From: Cupriavidus sp. YR651 | GTDB lineage: Bacteria > Pseudomonadota > Gammaproteobacteria > Burkholderiales > Burkholderiaceae | Length of the DNA stretch: 64,000 nucleotides | Assembly (NCBI RefSeq): GCF_900101625.1 | Contig: NZ_FMYZ01000014.1 | Location: forward strand, 62,001-126,000 | Direction of reading: 5' to 3' | Part shown: piece by piece, positions 1 through 8,956 of the stretch | How the letters are laid out: every line of letters begins with the position of its first letter | How positions within the stretch are numbered: position 1 is the first letter of the stretch | Program-made: the position numbers and the translations under genes | The notes under the pieces: generated by a model | Told to the model about the DNA's origin: nothing | The model's input: only the letters and a program-made list of their open reading frames with translations | Database searches by the model: none

Positions 1-2033
1 ATGTGGGCGAGACCAAGGTCTTTTCGACCAAGCGCGCCTGCCCGGTCTGCGGCACCAGCTATCCGGAACTCGACCCGCGCATGTTCTCGTACAACAGCAA
101 GCACGGCTGGTGTTCCACCTGCGTGGGCACCGGTCTGGCGCTGACGCGCGAACAGCGCGCCGTGTATGACGACACCGTGCTGGGCGGCGATGACCGCGGC
201 CGGGAGCAGAGCCTGCCGTCGGAGGAACAGGAGCCGGAAGGCGTGGGCGACACGCCATGCACCGATTGCGGCGGCACGCGCCTGAATGCGGTGGCGCGCG
301 CGGTGACGTTCGATACGAATGCGATCACCGATGTGGCGCAGTGGACCGTGTCCGACACTCGCCGCTGGGTGGACGCATTGCGCCTGACCGGTCGTGACGC
401 GGAGATCGCGCGCGACGTCGTCACCGAGATCGCCAGCCGCCTGCAGTTCCTGGAAGAGGTGGGCCTGGGTTACCTGAGCCTGGATCGTGCCGCGCCGAGC
501 CTGTCTGGCGGCGAGGCGCAGCGGATTCGTCTGGCGGCGCAGCTTGGCAGCAACCTGCAGGGCGTGTGCTACGTGCTGGACGAGCCGACCATCGGCCTGC
601 ATCCGCGCGACAACCAGATCCTGCTGGACGCGCTGCGCAAGCTGGGCGACAAGGGCAACACGCTGGTGGTGGTGGAGCACGACGAGGACACGATCCGTCG
701 CGCCGATCACATCATCGACATCGGTCCGGGCGCCGGCAAGCGCGGCGGCCACCTGGTGGCGCAGGGCGGGGTGGCGGCGCTGGCGGCCGCACCGGATTCG
801 ACCACCGGCCAGTTCCTGGCGCGGCCGATCATCCATCCTTTACAGGCGCGGCGCGTGGTGAAGCCCGCACGGGCGGGCAAGGAAGCCGAGCCCGCGCAGT
901 GGCTGACCGTTCATGGCGCGCACCTGCACAACCTGCGCGACGTCACGGCGCGGATTCCGCTGTCGCGCCTGGTGGCCATTACGGGCGTCTCCGGTTCGGG
1001 CAAATCCACGCTGGCGCGCGATGTGCTGATGACCAACCTGCTCGATGCGGTGGGGCGGTCGGTGATGTCGTCGCCGGCCACGCGCCGCGCCCGGGCGGCC
1101 GCGGAGAAGGCCGGCAAGCCGACGGCGACGCGGGCGCTCAGCGTGGAGCACGCCTGGCATGGCTGCGAATCCATCACCGGCTGGGAGTCCGTCGATCGCG
1201 TGCTGGAAGTGGATCAGACCCCGATCGGCAAGACGCCGCGCTCGTGTCCGGCTACGTATATCGGCGTGTGGGATGCCATCCGCAAGCTGTTTGCGGAAAC
1301 ACTGGAAGCGAAGGCGCGCGGCTACAAGGCGTCGCGGTTCTCGTTCAATACGGGCGAGGGACGCTGCCCGGCCTGCGAGGGCCAGGGCGTGCGCACCATC
1401 GGCATGAGCTTCCTGCCGGACGTCAAGGTGCTGTGCGACGTCTGCCACGGCCAGCGCTTCAATCCGGAAACGCTGGCGGTGACCTGGCGCGGCAAGAACA
1501 TCGGCGACGTGCTGACGATGGAGATCGACGAAGCCGTGGAGTTCTTCTCGGCCATGACGCAGATCTCGCATCCGCTGCAACTGATGAAGGACGTGGGGCT
1601 TGGCTACCTGACGCTGGGGCAGCCATCGCCCACGTTGTCCGGCGGCGAGGCGCAGCGGATCAAGCTGGTGACCGAGCTTTCCAAGGTCCGCGACGACATC
1701 ACGCGCCGCGGCCAGAAGGCGCCGCACACGCTGTACGTGCTGGATGAACCGACCGTGGGGCTGCATATGGCCGACGTGGCGCGGCTGATCCGCGTGCTGC
1801 ACCGACTGGCCGATGGCGGCCACAGCGTGGTGGTGATCGAGCACGACCTGGACGTGATTGCCGAGGCGGACTGGATTATCGACCTGGGGCCGGAAGGCGG
1901 TGCGGCGGGCGGGACGATCGTCGGCGCGGCGGATCCGGAGGCCCTGTCGCGGATCAAGGTGAGCCATACCGGTGCGGCACTGGTGCCGGTGCTGGCCCGC
2001 GAGGCGGAAGGCGAGGCGCGGGCGGTGAGTTGA
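1..2033 (+). CDS. uvrA: UvrA-type excinuclease ABC subunit A, 3' part (5' end outside window)
   Basis: ATPase subunit of nucleotide excision repair, which recognises DNA lesions and loads UvrB. The visible 676 residues start inside the first ABC module: a zinc module with C13-X2-C16 and C37-X2-C40, a first signature LSGGEAQRIRL near residue 167 and a Walker B LDEPTIGLHP. Then comes the second Walker A GVSGSGKST near 328, a second zinc module starting CPACEGQG near 455, a second LSGGEAQRIKL near 545 and a final Walker B. The reading frame is open to base 3, so the gene is cut by the window edge. The region between zinc and signature carries an extra CTDCGG pair, and the overall wording resembles the very long UvrA paralogs of Burkholderiales more than canonical E. 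coli UvrA; this is from memory of the family. Confidence 0.93.
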   Translation, partial: VGETKVFSTKRACPVCGTSYPELDPRMFSYNSKHGWCSTCVGTGLALTREQRAVYDDTVLGGDDRGREQSLPSEEQEPEGVGDTPCTDCGGTRLNAVARAVTFDTNAITDVAQWTVSDTRRWVDALRLTGRDAEIARDVVTEIASRLQFLEEVGLGYLSLDRAAPSLSGGEAQRIRLAAQLGSNLQGVCYVLDEPTIGLHPRDNQILLDALRKLGDKGNTLVVVEHDEDTIRRADHIIDIGPGAGKRGGHLVAQGGVAALAAAPDSTTGQFLARPIIHPLQARRVVKPARAGKEAEPAQWLTVHGAHLHNLRDVTARIPLSRLVAITGVSGSGKSTLARDVLMTNLLDAVGRSVMSSPATRRARAAAEKAGKPTATRALSVEHAWHGCESITGWESVDRVLEVDQTPIGKTPRSCPATYIGVWDAIRKLFAETLEAKARGYKASRFSFNTGEGRCPACEGQGVRTIGMSFLPDVKVLCDVCHGQRFNPETLAVTWRGKNIGDVLTMEIDEAVEFFSAMTQISHPLQLMKDVGLGYLTLGQPSPTLSGGEAQRIKLVTELSKVRDDITRRGQKAPHTLYVLDEPTVGLHMADVARLIRVLHRLADGGHSVVVIEHDLDVIAEADWIIDLGPEGGAAGGTIVGAADPEALSRIKVSHTGAALVPVLAREAEGEARAVS

Positions 2034-2140
2034 GGGCGTGCTTCAGGGGGCGGCTGGTTGTGCTCCACGCGTGAAGGTTGCCGGTTGAGCCGGCGGCCTT
2101 CGCATGTGATATCACGCATCAGGCACCTGCCGTCGGGCAT

Positions 2141-2171
2141 CAGCCATCAGCCATCAGCCATCAGCCATCAG
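2141..2171. repeat. 7-bp tandem repeat, 4 copies
   Basis: Four perfect head-to-tail copies of CAGCCAT (2141-2168) plus a partial CAG lie between the convergent uvrA-like gene and the TPR gene. The repeat is outside both reading frames. It looks like a simple-sequence tract that could vary in copy number by slippage. Confidence 0.9.
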
Positions 2172-2180
2172 GCGTCCCCG

Positions 2181-3476
2181 TCATTGGTAACCCATCACCG
2201 GGACGGCGGCCTGTCGCCCGGGCCGCTGCGCAATCATGCGTCTGGCATCTTCGATCCGGTTTGCCCGCAGATACGCGGCAACCAGCGTCAGGTCGATGAG
2301 ATCGCGTTGCGCGCGACTGCCGCCGATGCGGACGGTCTCCGGCCGCGCGGCTTCCAGTTCGAAAATCGCGCTGTCCCAGTCGCCGGCGCCATAGGCGGCA
2401 AAGCCGTCCGTGATGCCGATCACGACATCGCCGGGCGGGTATTTGTTCACCTCGAGCTTGTCGCGGATTTCGGCCAGACGCGTTTGCAGGGCTTCGTTGT
2501 CGTCCTCGACGACGCAGGCAATCAGCGCGTGCGTATCGGCATAGCCCAACCCGGCCTTGGGAAAGCTGCTTTGCGCATGCGCGCGGACTTCGCGCCAGGC
2601 GGTGTTGTTGCGCGGCTGGCCAGCCAGTTCGGCGCGCCAGAGGAAGGACACCGAATCGGTGACCACATTGATGGGCGGCCCCCATGCGCCGCCCGGATGC
2701 ACGCTGGAGCGATATACCTCCCAGGCGCGATCCGTCCGGCCCACCGCCAGCGCGGCCAGCGCCACGTGCCAAGACAGGTGGCAGTGGGTCAGGCTGCGCT
2801 TGTCGAGCCGTGGCATCCAGTCTTCCAGGAAATCGAGGGCCATCGCCGACTCGCCGCGCTCATACATCACGTGGACGCGGAAGTGCGCGGCATGGGCATG
2901 GCGCGGATTGGCCGCCAGCGCGCGTTCGAGCAACGTCCACGCCTGGTCGAGACGGCCGGTCTCGCAGGCGGCAAAACCGTATACGGCCTCGAACCACCAG
3001 TCCTGCCCGTACGCCGGCGCCAGCGATGCCAGCAACTGGTAGAGCTGCTCTTCGTGATCGGCGTCGCCACTGAACCCATACAAGCCGAAGACGCTGGTCG
3101 CGGGGGCCAGCACCATCGCGTCCCGGGGCCAGGTTTTCAGATGCGCGTGCATCGCCTGCATCGCCTGAACCGGCTTGCCCTCTATGGCCAATGCCACCGC
3201 ATCGATATGACTTTGCTCGCGCGGCGTGGCGGATGCGGAGAGTTCACGCGCCTTGGCCGCCAGTGTCCGTGCCGGGGCCACGTCGGCATCGAGAAACATG
3301 CCGCGCGCCAGCGCGATATGGGCGAGGGCAAAATCCGGGGCGTTGTCGATGGCGGTGGCGAGGTGTCCCCGGTATCCGGCAACACCCGAGATCACGCTGT
3401 CGACGCCAGCCACATAGGCATCACGCGCCGCCTGCGACGCGGTCGACAGGGGCAATCCATATCGGTCTTCCAGCAT
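2181..3476 (-). CDS. TTC38-like tetratricopeptide repeat protein
   Basis: A 431-residue soluble protein built from helical TPR-type repeats with no signal peptide. Phrases such as AIDNAPDFALAHIALARG, AHAAHFRVHVMYERGE and LTHCHLSWHVALAALAVG match the pattern of the TTC38 (tetratricopeptide repeat 38) family, which is widespread in proteobacteria and has no settled biochemical role. It is divergent from the HxlR gene at 3771, with 294 bp between the two starts, and convergent with the uvrA-like gene. The family call rests on sequence pattern; the function is unknown. Confidence 0.8.
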   Translation of the reverse strand: MLEDRYGLPLSTASQAARDAYVAGVDSVISGVAGYRGHLATAIDNAPDFALAHIALARGMFLDADVAPARTLAAKARELSASATPREQSHIDAVALAIEGKPVQAMQAMHAHLKTWPRDAMVLAPATSVFGLYGFSGDADHEEQLYQLLASLAPAYGQDWWFEAVYGFAACETGRLDQAWTLLERALAANPRHAHAAHFRVHVMYERGESAMALDFLEDWMPRLDKRSLTHCHLSWHVALAALAVGRTDRAWEVYRSSVHPGGAWGPPINVVTDSVSFLWRAELAGQPRNNTAWREVRAHAQSSFPKAGLGYADTHALIACVVEDDNEALQTRLAEIRDKLEVNKYPPGDVVIGITDGFAAYGAGDWDSAIFELEAARPETVRIGGSRAQRDLIDLTLVAAYLRANRIEDARRMIAQRPGRQAAVPVMGYQ

Positions 3477-3526
3477 GTCGCTGTCCCTCCGGCAGGGCGA
3501 TGGGCATATATGTCACGGCACATTGC

Positions 3527-3560
3527 GACAGGGCCGGCACGCCCCGGCGCCGGCCCTGTC
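3527..3560. repeat. Strong inverted repeat in divergent promoter region
   Basis: Two perfect 12-bp arms, GACAGGGCCGGC (3527-3538) and GCCGGCCCTGTC (3549-3560), are separated by 10 bases. They lie between the divergent TPR gene (start 3476) and HxlR gene (start 3771). No T-tract follows on either strand, so a classical terminator is unlikely. An operator or a leader hairpin is possible. The rest of the 294-bp gap shows nothing I can assign. Confidence 0.6.
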
Positions 3561-3770
3561 CGATAGTTATAGTGCACTTCCCGCCGGATTTGCCCAGGAT
3601 CTCGGCCCAGCCGCTGCCGCGCGACGCCGGCGCGGCCTGCGCGCATACCGCCCCCCCAACGCTGCCGAATCTCCAGTAACTAGCATGCTGCGAGTATCAT
3701 CGACGGGAAATCCGCCAATGCGCGGCCAATGCGTGCAGTACAGAACCTGACGCGCCGGAGCCCAACGACC

Positions 3771-4298
3771 ATGCAACGCAAGACTTTCCGAAACATGCAG
3801 TGCCCCATCGCCCGCAGCCTGGAGCGCGTGGGAGAGTGGTGGAGCATCATGATCCTGCGCGATGCGTTCTACGGGACCACGCGTTTCGACGAATTCCAGC
3901 GCAACCTCGACATCGCGCCCAATATGCTGACGCGGCGCCTGAACGGGCTGGTGGAAGAGGGCCTGCTGGAAAAGCGCCAGTACTCGGAGCGCCCGCCGCG
4001 CTATGAATATGTGCTGACGGAATGCGGCCGCGATTTCCGGCCTGTGCTGCTGGCGCTGATGGCCTGGGGCAATCGCAATTTCGCGCCGGAAGGGGCGAGC
4101 GTGCAGATCGCGGACCGGGAAACCGGCAAGATCGTGACCCCGGTGCTCGTCGATGGCGACAGCGGCGAGCCGTTGCAGATGGGCCGGCGCCACGTGGTGA
4201 CGGCGGGCCCCGCGGCCGATGAGCGCACGCGCGCGCGGTTGTCGTCCGCGGCGTCGTTCATGACCGGGCGGACGGCTCGCGCGACGGCGGCGGAATGA
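3771..4298 (+). CDS. HxlR-family winged-helix transcriptional regulator
   Basis: 175 residues. The N-terminal 100 residues read as a textbook HxlR DNA-binding domain: NMQCPIARSLERVGEWWSIM, then ILRDAFYGTTRFDEFQRNLD, a recognition helix APNMLTRRLNGLVEEGLLEK and the wing ERPPRYEYVLTECGRDF. HxlR proteins are one- or two-cysteine sensors; the first conserved cysteine is present (C9). The start at 3771 is chosen because it gives the usual family N-terminus; an in-frame TTG/GTG extension to 3729 adds only 14 unusual residues. The C-terminal 60 residues are an Arg/Ala-rich extension. The regulated gene is not evident; no transporter or oxidoreductase adjoins it directly. Confidence 0.88.
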   Translation: MQRKTFRNMQCPIARSLERVGEWWSIMILRDAFYGTTRFDEFQRNLDIAPNMLTRRLNGLVEEGLLEKRQYSERPPRYEYVLTECGRDFRPVLLALMAWGNRNFAPEGASVQIADRETGKIVTPVLVDGDSGEPLQMGRRHVVTAGPAADERTRARLSSAASFMTGRTARATAAE

Positions 4299-4418
4299 CC
4301 TGAGCCCGGTGGCGCCGCACTGGCGCCGTGCTGACGCCCAACTGGCGCTGGTTTGCCCGGTATCCTACGCTGCTACTTTCGGTGTTGCGACGCAACGCCT
4401 TGCCAGAAAGGAGCTGCC

Positions 4419-4754
4419 ATGCCCGATTTCCGCCTGCCCTTGTCCGGTGACGTCATCCAGTCGATCAATCCGTGGAACTGGTTTGTGCGTACCGTCGGCG
4501 GCCAGTTCGGCCTGATCAACATCAATCTGGGCCGCAGCACCAATCCCGAAATGGAAGCGCGCATCCTCGACGAGGTGGGCTCGTACGGGCACCAGATCGG
4601 CAAGATGGGCGATGCGCTGGGCGTATTGCTGGCGCACGTGGATCGCAGCAAGCTGACGGAGACCGAGCGCTGCACGATCGACGAATTCGAGGTCCAGCTG
4701 GCGGAAATCGCGCGGGTCAAGCAGAAGCGCGCGGCGCTGACTGCCCGCCAGTAG
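4419..4754 (+). CDS. Conserved hypothetical protein, 111 aa
   Basis: Small soluble protein beginning MPDFRLPLSGDVIQSINPWN, with no signal peptide or membrane segment. A good ribosome-binding site (AAAGGAG, 4407-4413) decides the ATG at 4419 over an upstream in-frame start at 4353. The C-terminal half is helical and charged, with alternating hydrophobics that suggest a short coiled coil. I do not recognise a family. Codon use matches the neighbours, and the clean start signal argues that it is real. Confidence 0.72.
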   Translation: MPDFRLPLSGDVIQSINPWNWFVRTVGGQFGLININLGRSTNPEMEARILDEVGSYGHQIGKMGDALGVLLAHVDRSKLTETERCTIDEFEVQLAEIARVKQKRAALTARQ

Positions 4755-4866
4755 CAGGGCATCGAAACGGGGCGGCCAGGTTGCTCCCAAAGCATTCCTG
4801 GCATAGAGTCCTTGGGATAGCACCCGTCCTCCGACGGTTCTTTCCGCCGATTCCGGACCCGACCCG

Positions 4867-5265
4867 ATGCCACGTTTTCCTTGCCTTTGCCTGGCCGCGG
4901 CCAGCCTGCTGGCTGCCTGCACCACGCCGCCGCCAGCGCCGCCCCAACGCATGCCGTCCTCGCCCAACACGATCACACCGCCGTCGGGCGCCTACGGCGG
5001 TATCAGCCGCGCGCAAATGGACGCGGCCGGCAATGCCTGCGAAAAGGTAGTGGCCAACGCCGTCAAGACCCGCTTCCCGCAACCGGGCGCCGTCATGCTG
5101 ATGCCGGACCGCGAGCGCGTGTTCCAGCAGTCAGCCACGCAGACCGGCATCAATGGTGAAGGCACGTTCGAGCCCGACGCCACCGACGACGCCATGTCCT
5201 TCCGCTACACCTGCATCTACAACACGCGCACGCAGCGCGTCGATGACGTGCAGATGAAGTACTGA
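4867..5265 (+). CDS. Predicted small lipoprotein
   Basis: 132 residues. A lipoprotein signal peptide ends in LLAAC (lipobox, Cys18), followed by a Pro-rich linker TPPPAPPQ and then a folded domain with C57 and C116. The domain contains GISRAQMDAAGNACEKVV, as in secreted proteins that anchor to the outer membrane. The function is unknown. It lies 112 bp after the preceding hypothetical gene. A hairpin (5266-5291, GTTCCGGGAGG pairing with CCTCCCCGGAAC) directly follows the stop but lacks a T-tract. Confidence 0.75.
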   Translation: MPRFPCLCLAAASLLAACTTPPPAPPQRMPSSPNTITPPSGAYGGISRAQMDAAGNACEKVVANAVKTRFPQPGAVMLMPDRERVFQQSATQTGINGEGTFEPDATDDAMSFRYTCIYNTRTQRVDDVQMKY

Positions 5266-5334
5266 GTTCCGGGAGGAGGCCTCCCCGGAACGTCCCCCCA
5301 GCCAGGACCGCCGGGCGCCCGGACGCAGTGAAGA

Positions 5335-5514
5335 TCAGATCATGCCGCCGTTGGCGCGCAGCACCTGGCCGTTGATCCAGCCGCCGTCAGGCCCGGCGAG
5401 GAACGACACCGTCGCGGCGATATCCTCAGGCGTGCCCAGCCGCTCCAGCGGATTGAGCTTCGCCAGCTTGTCGATCAATTCGGGCGACTTGCCATCCAGG
5501 AACAGGTCCGTCGT
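5335..5514 (-). pseudogene. 3' fragment of a short-chain dehydrogenase/reductase (SDR)
   Basis: Translating the minus strand from about 5514 to the TGA at 5335 gives roughly 59 residues: TTDLFLDGKSPELIDKLAKL, then the classical SDR C-terminus PLERLGTPEDIA, SFLAGPDGGWINGQ and VLRANGGMI before the stop. This is the last quarter of a FabG-like SDR. The N-terminal Rossmann motif, catalytic Tyr-X3-Lys and start codon are all missing. The homology stops abruptly where a LysR fragment begins on the other strand. The fragment is too short to be functional. Confidence 0.8.
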
Positions 5515-5933
5515 ATCTTTCCCGTTTTGGCCGCCCGGAATCGCTGGATGCGCTGAACGGCCATCGCATGGTTGGATTCCGGTCGACGCTGACCGGGGGC
5601 GTGCTGCCGCTGGAGTTCATGGTCGACGGCGCCCGGCGGGACGTGATGTTGCCGGCACCGGTGACCATGAGCGGCGCGGAGAGTTTTGCGGCGGCCTGCC
5701 GGCTGGGGTTGGGGCTGATCCAGGTGCCCCGCTATCACGTCGAGGACGACATCGCGCGCGGCACGCTCGTCATCGTGTTGCCGGAACTGCCCCCGCCGGT
5801 GATGCCGGTGTCGTTGCTCTATCCGCGCAGCCGCCAGTTGTCGCCCCGCGTTCGCGTCTTCCTGGACTGGGTTTCGACGGAGTTCGCCGCAAAACGCGGC
5901 GAAACCGGCGAAGAGGGCGCCTCCGGCAATTAA
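5511..5933 (+). pseudogene. 3' fragment of a LysR-family regulator
   Basis: About 140 residues of a LysR effector-binding domain are open from roughly 5511 (YLSRFGRPESLDALNGHRMV) through VTMSGAESFAAACRLGLGLI and QVPRYHVEDDIARGTLV to a C-terminal LYPRSRQLSPRVRVFLDWV. The HTH domain and first half of the sensor domain are absent. An internal ATG at 5568 gives a 121-residue frame, but it has no convincing ribosome-binding site. Together with the SDR fragment, this is what remains of a divergent lysR-SDR pair after one deletion. Confidence 0.8.
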
Positions 5934-6130
5934 GCGCACGCTGAATCGGCGCCAGCACGTCCGCGCGTTTTCCCGTATTGTCTCGATCTGGTGACAATAT
6001 CGGCCCGCCTGGCCGACGGGGTCGCCCGATCGCCGATGCCCCCATCGCCCCCACCGCTTTCCCGCTACCTCCGACCGTGCAGAACAACGCCACCCCGCCG
6101 CAGCCCGCCACCCCGGACGCCTCGCCCCAC

Positions 6131-7513
6131 ATGCCTCAGCACACCCCCATGACCGCGCGCGAAAAGCGCGGCATGGCGGCCATCATGATCGCCGTCGCGC
6201 TGGCCACGCTCGATACCGCCATCGCCAACACCGCGCTGCCGGCCATTGCGGCCGATCTCCACAGTACCCCGGCGGCCTCGGTGTGGATCATCAATGCGTA
6301 TCAGCTGGCGATGGTGGCCACGCTGCTGCCGTTTGCCGCGCTCGGCGGCATTCTTGGCCATCGCCGCATCTACCTGGGCGGCGTGATCCTGTTCATCATC
6401 TCGTCCGTGGTCTGCGCGATGGCGTGGTCGCTGCCGTCGCTGGCCGCCGCACGCGTGCTGCAGGGCGTCGGCGCCGCCGCCATCATGAGTGTCAACACGG
6501 CGCTGATCAGCGCCATCTTCCCGATCCACCGGCTGGGACGCGGCGTCGGCCTCAACGCGCTGGTCGTCGGGGTTTCGTTTGCCGTGGGACCGACCGTGGC
6601 GTCGATCATCCTGTCGCTCGGGCCCTGGCCGTGGCTGTTTGCCGTGAACCTGCCGATCGGCCTGCTGGCGCTGGCGATTGCGTGGCCTTCGTTGCCCCAG
6701 ACAAAACGCAGCAGCCACGGCTTTGATCCGGTGGCAGCCATTCTCAACGTCATCACCTTCGCCGCGCTGATCTTCGCGTTGGGCGAGGGCGTGCAGCGCG
6801 AGCCGACGGAATATGTCGTGGCCGCCGCCGCGGTATTTGCCATTGCCTTTGTGCTGCTGCTGCGTCGCGAGCGCGGACACCCCGCGCCAATGTTGCCGGT
6901 GGACCTGTTCAGGCGGCCGATGTTCGCGCTGTCCACGCTCACCGCCATCTGCTCGTTTGCTGCGCAGGGGCTCGCCTTCGTGTCGCTGCCGTTCTATTTC
7001 GAGCACGTGCTGGGCCGCGATCCGATCGAGACCGGCTTCCTGATGACCCCGTGGTCCGCCGTGGTGGCGTTGATGGCGCCCATCGCCGGCCGGCTGTCGG
7101 ACCGCTATCCACCGGGGCTGCTCGGTGGCGTGGGGCTGGCCATCATGTCGGTGGGCATGGTGTCGCTGGCGATGATGCCGGCCGATGCGAGCGTGCTCAA
7201 CATTGGCATTCGGATGGCGATCTGCGGCGCGGGTTTCGGCTTTTTCCAGTCGCCGAACCTGAAGGCACTGATGGCCAGCGCCCCGCGTGAGCGGGCGGGT
7301 GGTGCGAGCGGCGTGATCGCGACCGCGCGGCTGCTGGGCCAGGCGACGGGTGCCGCGCTCGTGGCGTTGTCGTTCGGCATCGCCGGCAAACATGGGCCGA
7401 CGCTCGCGTTGTCCCTCGGAGCGGGATTCGCCGGCGTCGCGGCCATCGCCAGCGGTTTGCGGCTGATTGCACCACACAGCGCGGACAGCGCGATGCACGC
7501 GACGCCCAAGTAG
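6131..7513 (+). CDS. MFS transporter, DHA2/QacA-like drug exporter
   Basis: A 460-residue inner-membrane proton antiporter. The sequence shows successive hydrophobic helices, the TM1 motif ATLDTAIANTALPAIAADL typical of DHA2 (14-TM) exporters, a motif A-like GHRRIYLGG after TM2, and GPTVASIILSLGPWPWLFAVN in the TM5/6 region. The ATG at 6131 or the one at 6149 (MTAREKRG) is the likely start; the longer frame back to a TTG at 5978 encodes a Pro/Ala-rich stretch unlike family members. The gene follows the SDR/LysR scar, so the missing LysR may once have controlled this region (inference). The substrate cannot be told. Confidence 0.88.
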   Translation: MPQHTPMTAREKRGMAAIMIAVALATLDTAIANTALPAIAADLHSTPAASVWIINAYQLAMVATLLPFAALGGILGHRRIYLGGVILFIISSVVCAMAWSLPSLAAARVLQGVGAAAIMSVNTALISAIFPIHRLGRGVGLNALVVGVSFAVGPTVASIILSLGPWPWLFAVNLPIGLLALAIAWPSLPQTKRSSHGFDPVAAILNVITFAALIFALGEGVQREPTEYVVAAAAVFAIAFVLLLRRERGHPAPMLPVDLFRRPMFALSTLTAICSFAAQGLAFVSLPFYFEHVLGRDPIETGFLMTPWSAVVALMAPIAGRLSDRYPPGLLGGVGLAIMSVGMVSLAMMPADASVLNIGIRMAICGAGFGFFQSPNLKALMASAPRERAGGASGVIATARLLGQATGAALVALSFGIAGKHGPTLALSLGAGFAGVAAIASGLRLIAPHSADSAMHATPK

Positions 7514-7740
7514 ACGCGGGTCAGTCCGCCGCGCTGCCCGCACTCGGCGACAAGAACGCGCCATCCCGGCCAGCGGCGCTGCGGATGCCAGCGCCATTCG
7601 TGCGCGCAGGGCTTGTAGAAACTGCACGCCGAGCGTGGCCACCGGGCCACATCCGTGCGCCGCGCCGCCCGGTATGAAACTTGCCGTTCCCCTAGGTATC
7701 GGGGCCGCCGTGTGCTGCCCCTCACCCAAGGAGGGACGCA

Positions 7741-8568
7741 ATGAACCGATCTGACGACTACGGCCGTCGCCGTTGGCCGGACCAGCGCTACGGCGGCTAC
7801 GAGGAAGGCTATGGCCATGTTCCGGGCGACGATCATCACTGGCGCCGCCGCGACTTGTCGGCCGGTCGCTACGGCAATACCCGCGAGCGCAATCCGTACG
7901 ACACCGATACCTGGCGGAACGTCGAAGACCGCGACAACGGCGCATGGCGACGCGGTCGTACGGCGCAATTGAGTGACGGATGGCGTTCGCGCCATGCCAC
8001 GGTCTACTATCCGGGTCGCTCGGTCCAGGACGAAGCGCGCGACGAGAGTTCGCCGCATGAGCGTGGTTACGTCAGTGCCTACAGCACCGGCTACGAGGAT
8101 GGCTACACGGCTGGCGCGCGTGCTTCGCGCGACGAGGTGCCGGGGTCGCCGGAACGCTGGCAGGGCACGGGCGGCAGCTACGAAAGTGGATATGAAGGCG
8201 ACGCGGTGCGCACGGACCGGCAACGGTCACGTGGCAAGCCGGTCTACGGCCAGGAGCGCGTATCGGCTTACGGATACGAGCGCGATACACGGGGCGAACA
8301 GTATGCGCGCCCGACCGGACCGAAGAACTACACGCGGTCTGACGAGCGTATCCGCGAGGAAGTCTGCGAACGCCTGGCCCACGCGCCGGAACTGGACGTG
8401 AGTGAGGTGACCGTGACAGTGATCGCCGGCGTGGTGACGCTGACCGGATCGGTCGTCAACCGGCGCGTGAAGTATCGGGTGGAAGACATCGCGGACGACA
8501 CCTATGGCGTGAGCGACGTCGTCAACCAGATCCATGTGCAACCTTACGGCGTGCTGGCATCGGAATAA
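7741..8568 (+). CDS. BON-domain protein with long disordered Tyr/Arg/Gly-rich N-terminus
   Basis: 275 residues preceded by AAGGAGG. Residues 1-195 are low complexity, rich in Tyr, Arg, Gly and Asp, with repeated GYE/YG patterns (GGYEEGYG, STGYEDGYTAGAR, GSYESGYEGD). Residues about 200-268 are a BON domain (DERIREEVCERLAHAPELDV, VTVTVIAGVVTLTGSVVNRR). BON domains bind phospholipid or other envelope components, usually in the periplasm, but no signal peptide is visible here. Similar SWFGD/BON proteins in Cupriavidus and Ralstonia are often stress-induced (family knowledge). The 227 bp upstream show no clear gene. Confidence 0.82.
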   Translation: MNRSDDYGRRRWPDQRYGGYEEGYGHVPGDDHHWRRRDLSAGRYGNTRERNPYDTDTWRNVEDRDNGAWRRGRTAQLSDGWRSRHATVYYPGRSVQDEARDESSPHERGYVSAYSTGYEDGYTAGARASRDEVPGSPERWQGTGGSYESGYEGDAVRTDRQRSRGKPVYGQERVSAYGYERDTRGEQYARPTGPKNYTRSDERIREEVCERLAHAPELDVSEVTVTVIAGVVTLTGSVVNRRVKYRVEDIADDTYGVSDVVNQIHVQPYGVLASE

Positions 8569-8637
8569 GGCAGACTGATCAAAGGGCTGAACAAGGCGCC
8601 GCTTAGACCTACCTCCGATGGCCCAATCCGCGAAATC

Positions 8638-8671
8638 AATGCCCCGGCAGTTCAACTGCCGGGGCATTTTT
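8638..8671 (+). terminator. Rho-independent terminator
   Basis: A perfect 15-bp dyad, arms AATGCCCCGGCAGTT and AACTGCCGGGGCATT, around a central C is followed by a run of T. It lies 70 bp after the BON gene stop and fits intrinsic termination on the plus strand. Confidence 0.88.
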
Positions 8672-8956
8672 CATGGGGCGGGTTCATGGTCGACGCCTTC
8701 GGTGTCTCCAGACTCGACCGGCAAGTTGCATGCCCGCTGGCGGCGCGGCAAATGCGGGTTTTCACCAGTCGATGCGGGCGCCTATAGTTTCGACAGGGGA
8801 CCCGCGATACGTCTTGATGACGTCGATTCGCCCGCCAGAGGCTGGAACGCCAAATGCTTTGGTTTGCGGCGTGCAGCGAGGCCGGCCCGGCCGCAATCGC
8901 GCAATTGCGCAATTGCGTGCTTGCGACCTGCCGGCCTGCGAGCAACGGAGGTAACG

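Noticed and set aside
2058..3566. A 502-codon plus-strand frame opposite the TPR gene
   Set aside because: It starts inside the 7-bp repeat region and mirrors the TTC38-like gene.
5266..5291. Terminator after the small lipoprotein
   Set aside because: A good stem is present, but it is followed by GTCCCCCC rather than a T-tract, so I left it as a remark only.
6065..7945. A 626-codon minus-strand frame opposite the MFS gene
   Set aside because: Arg/Gly/His-rich antisense noise with no recognisable domain.
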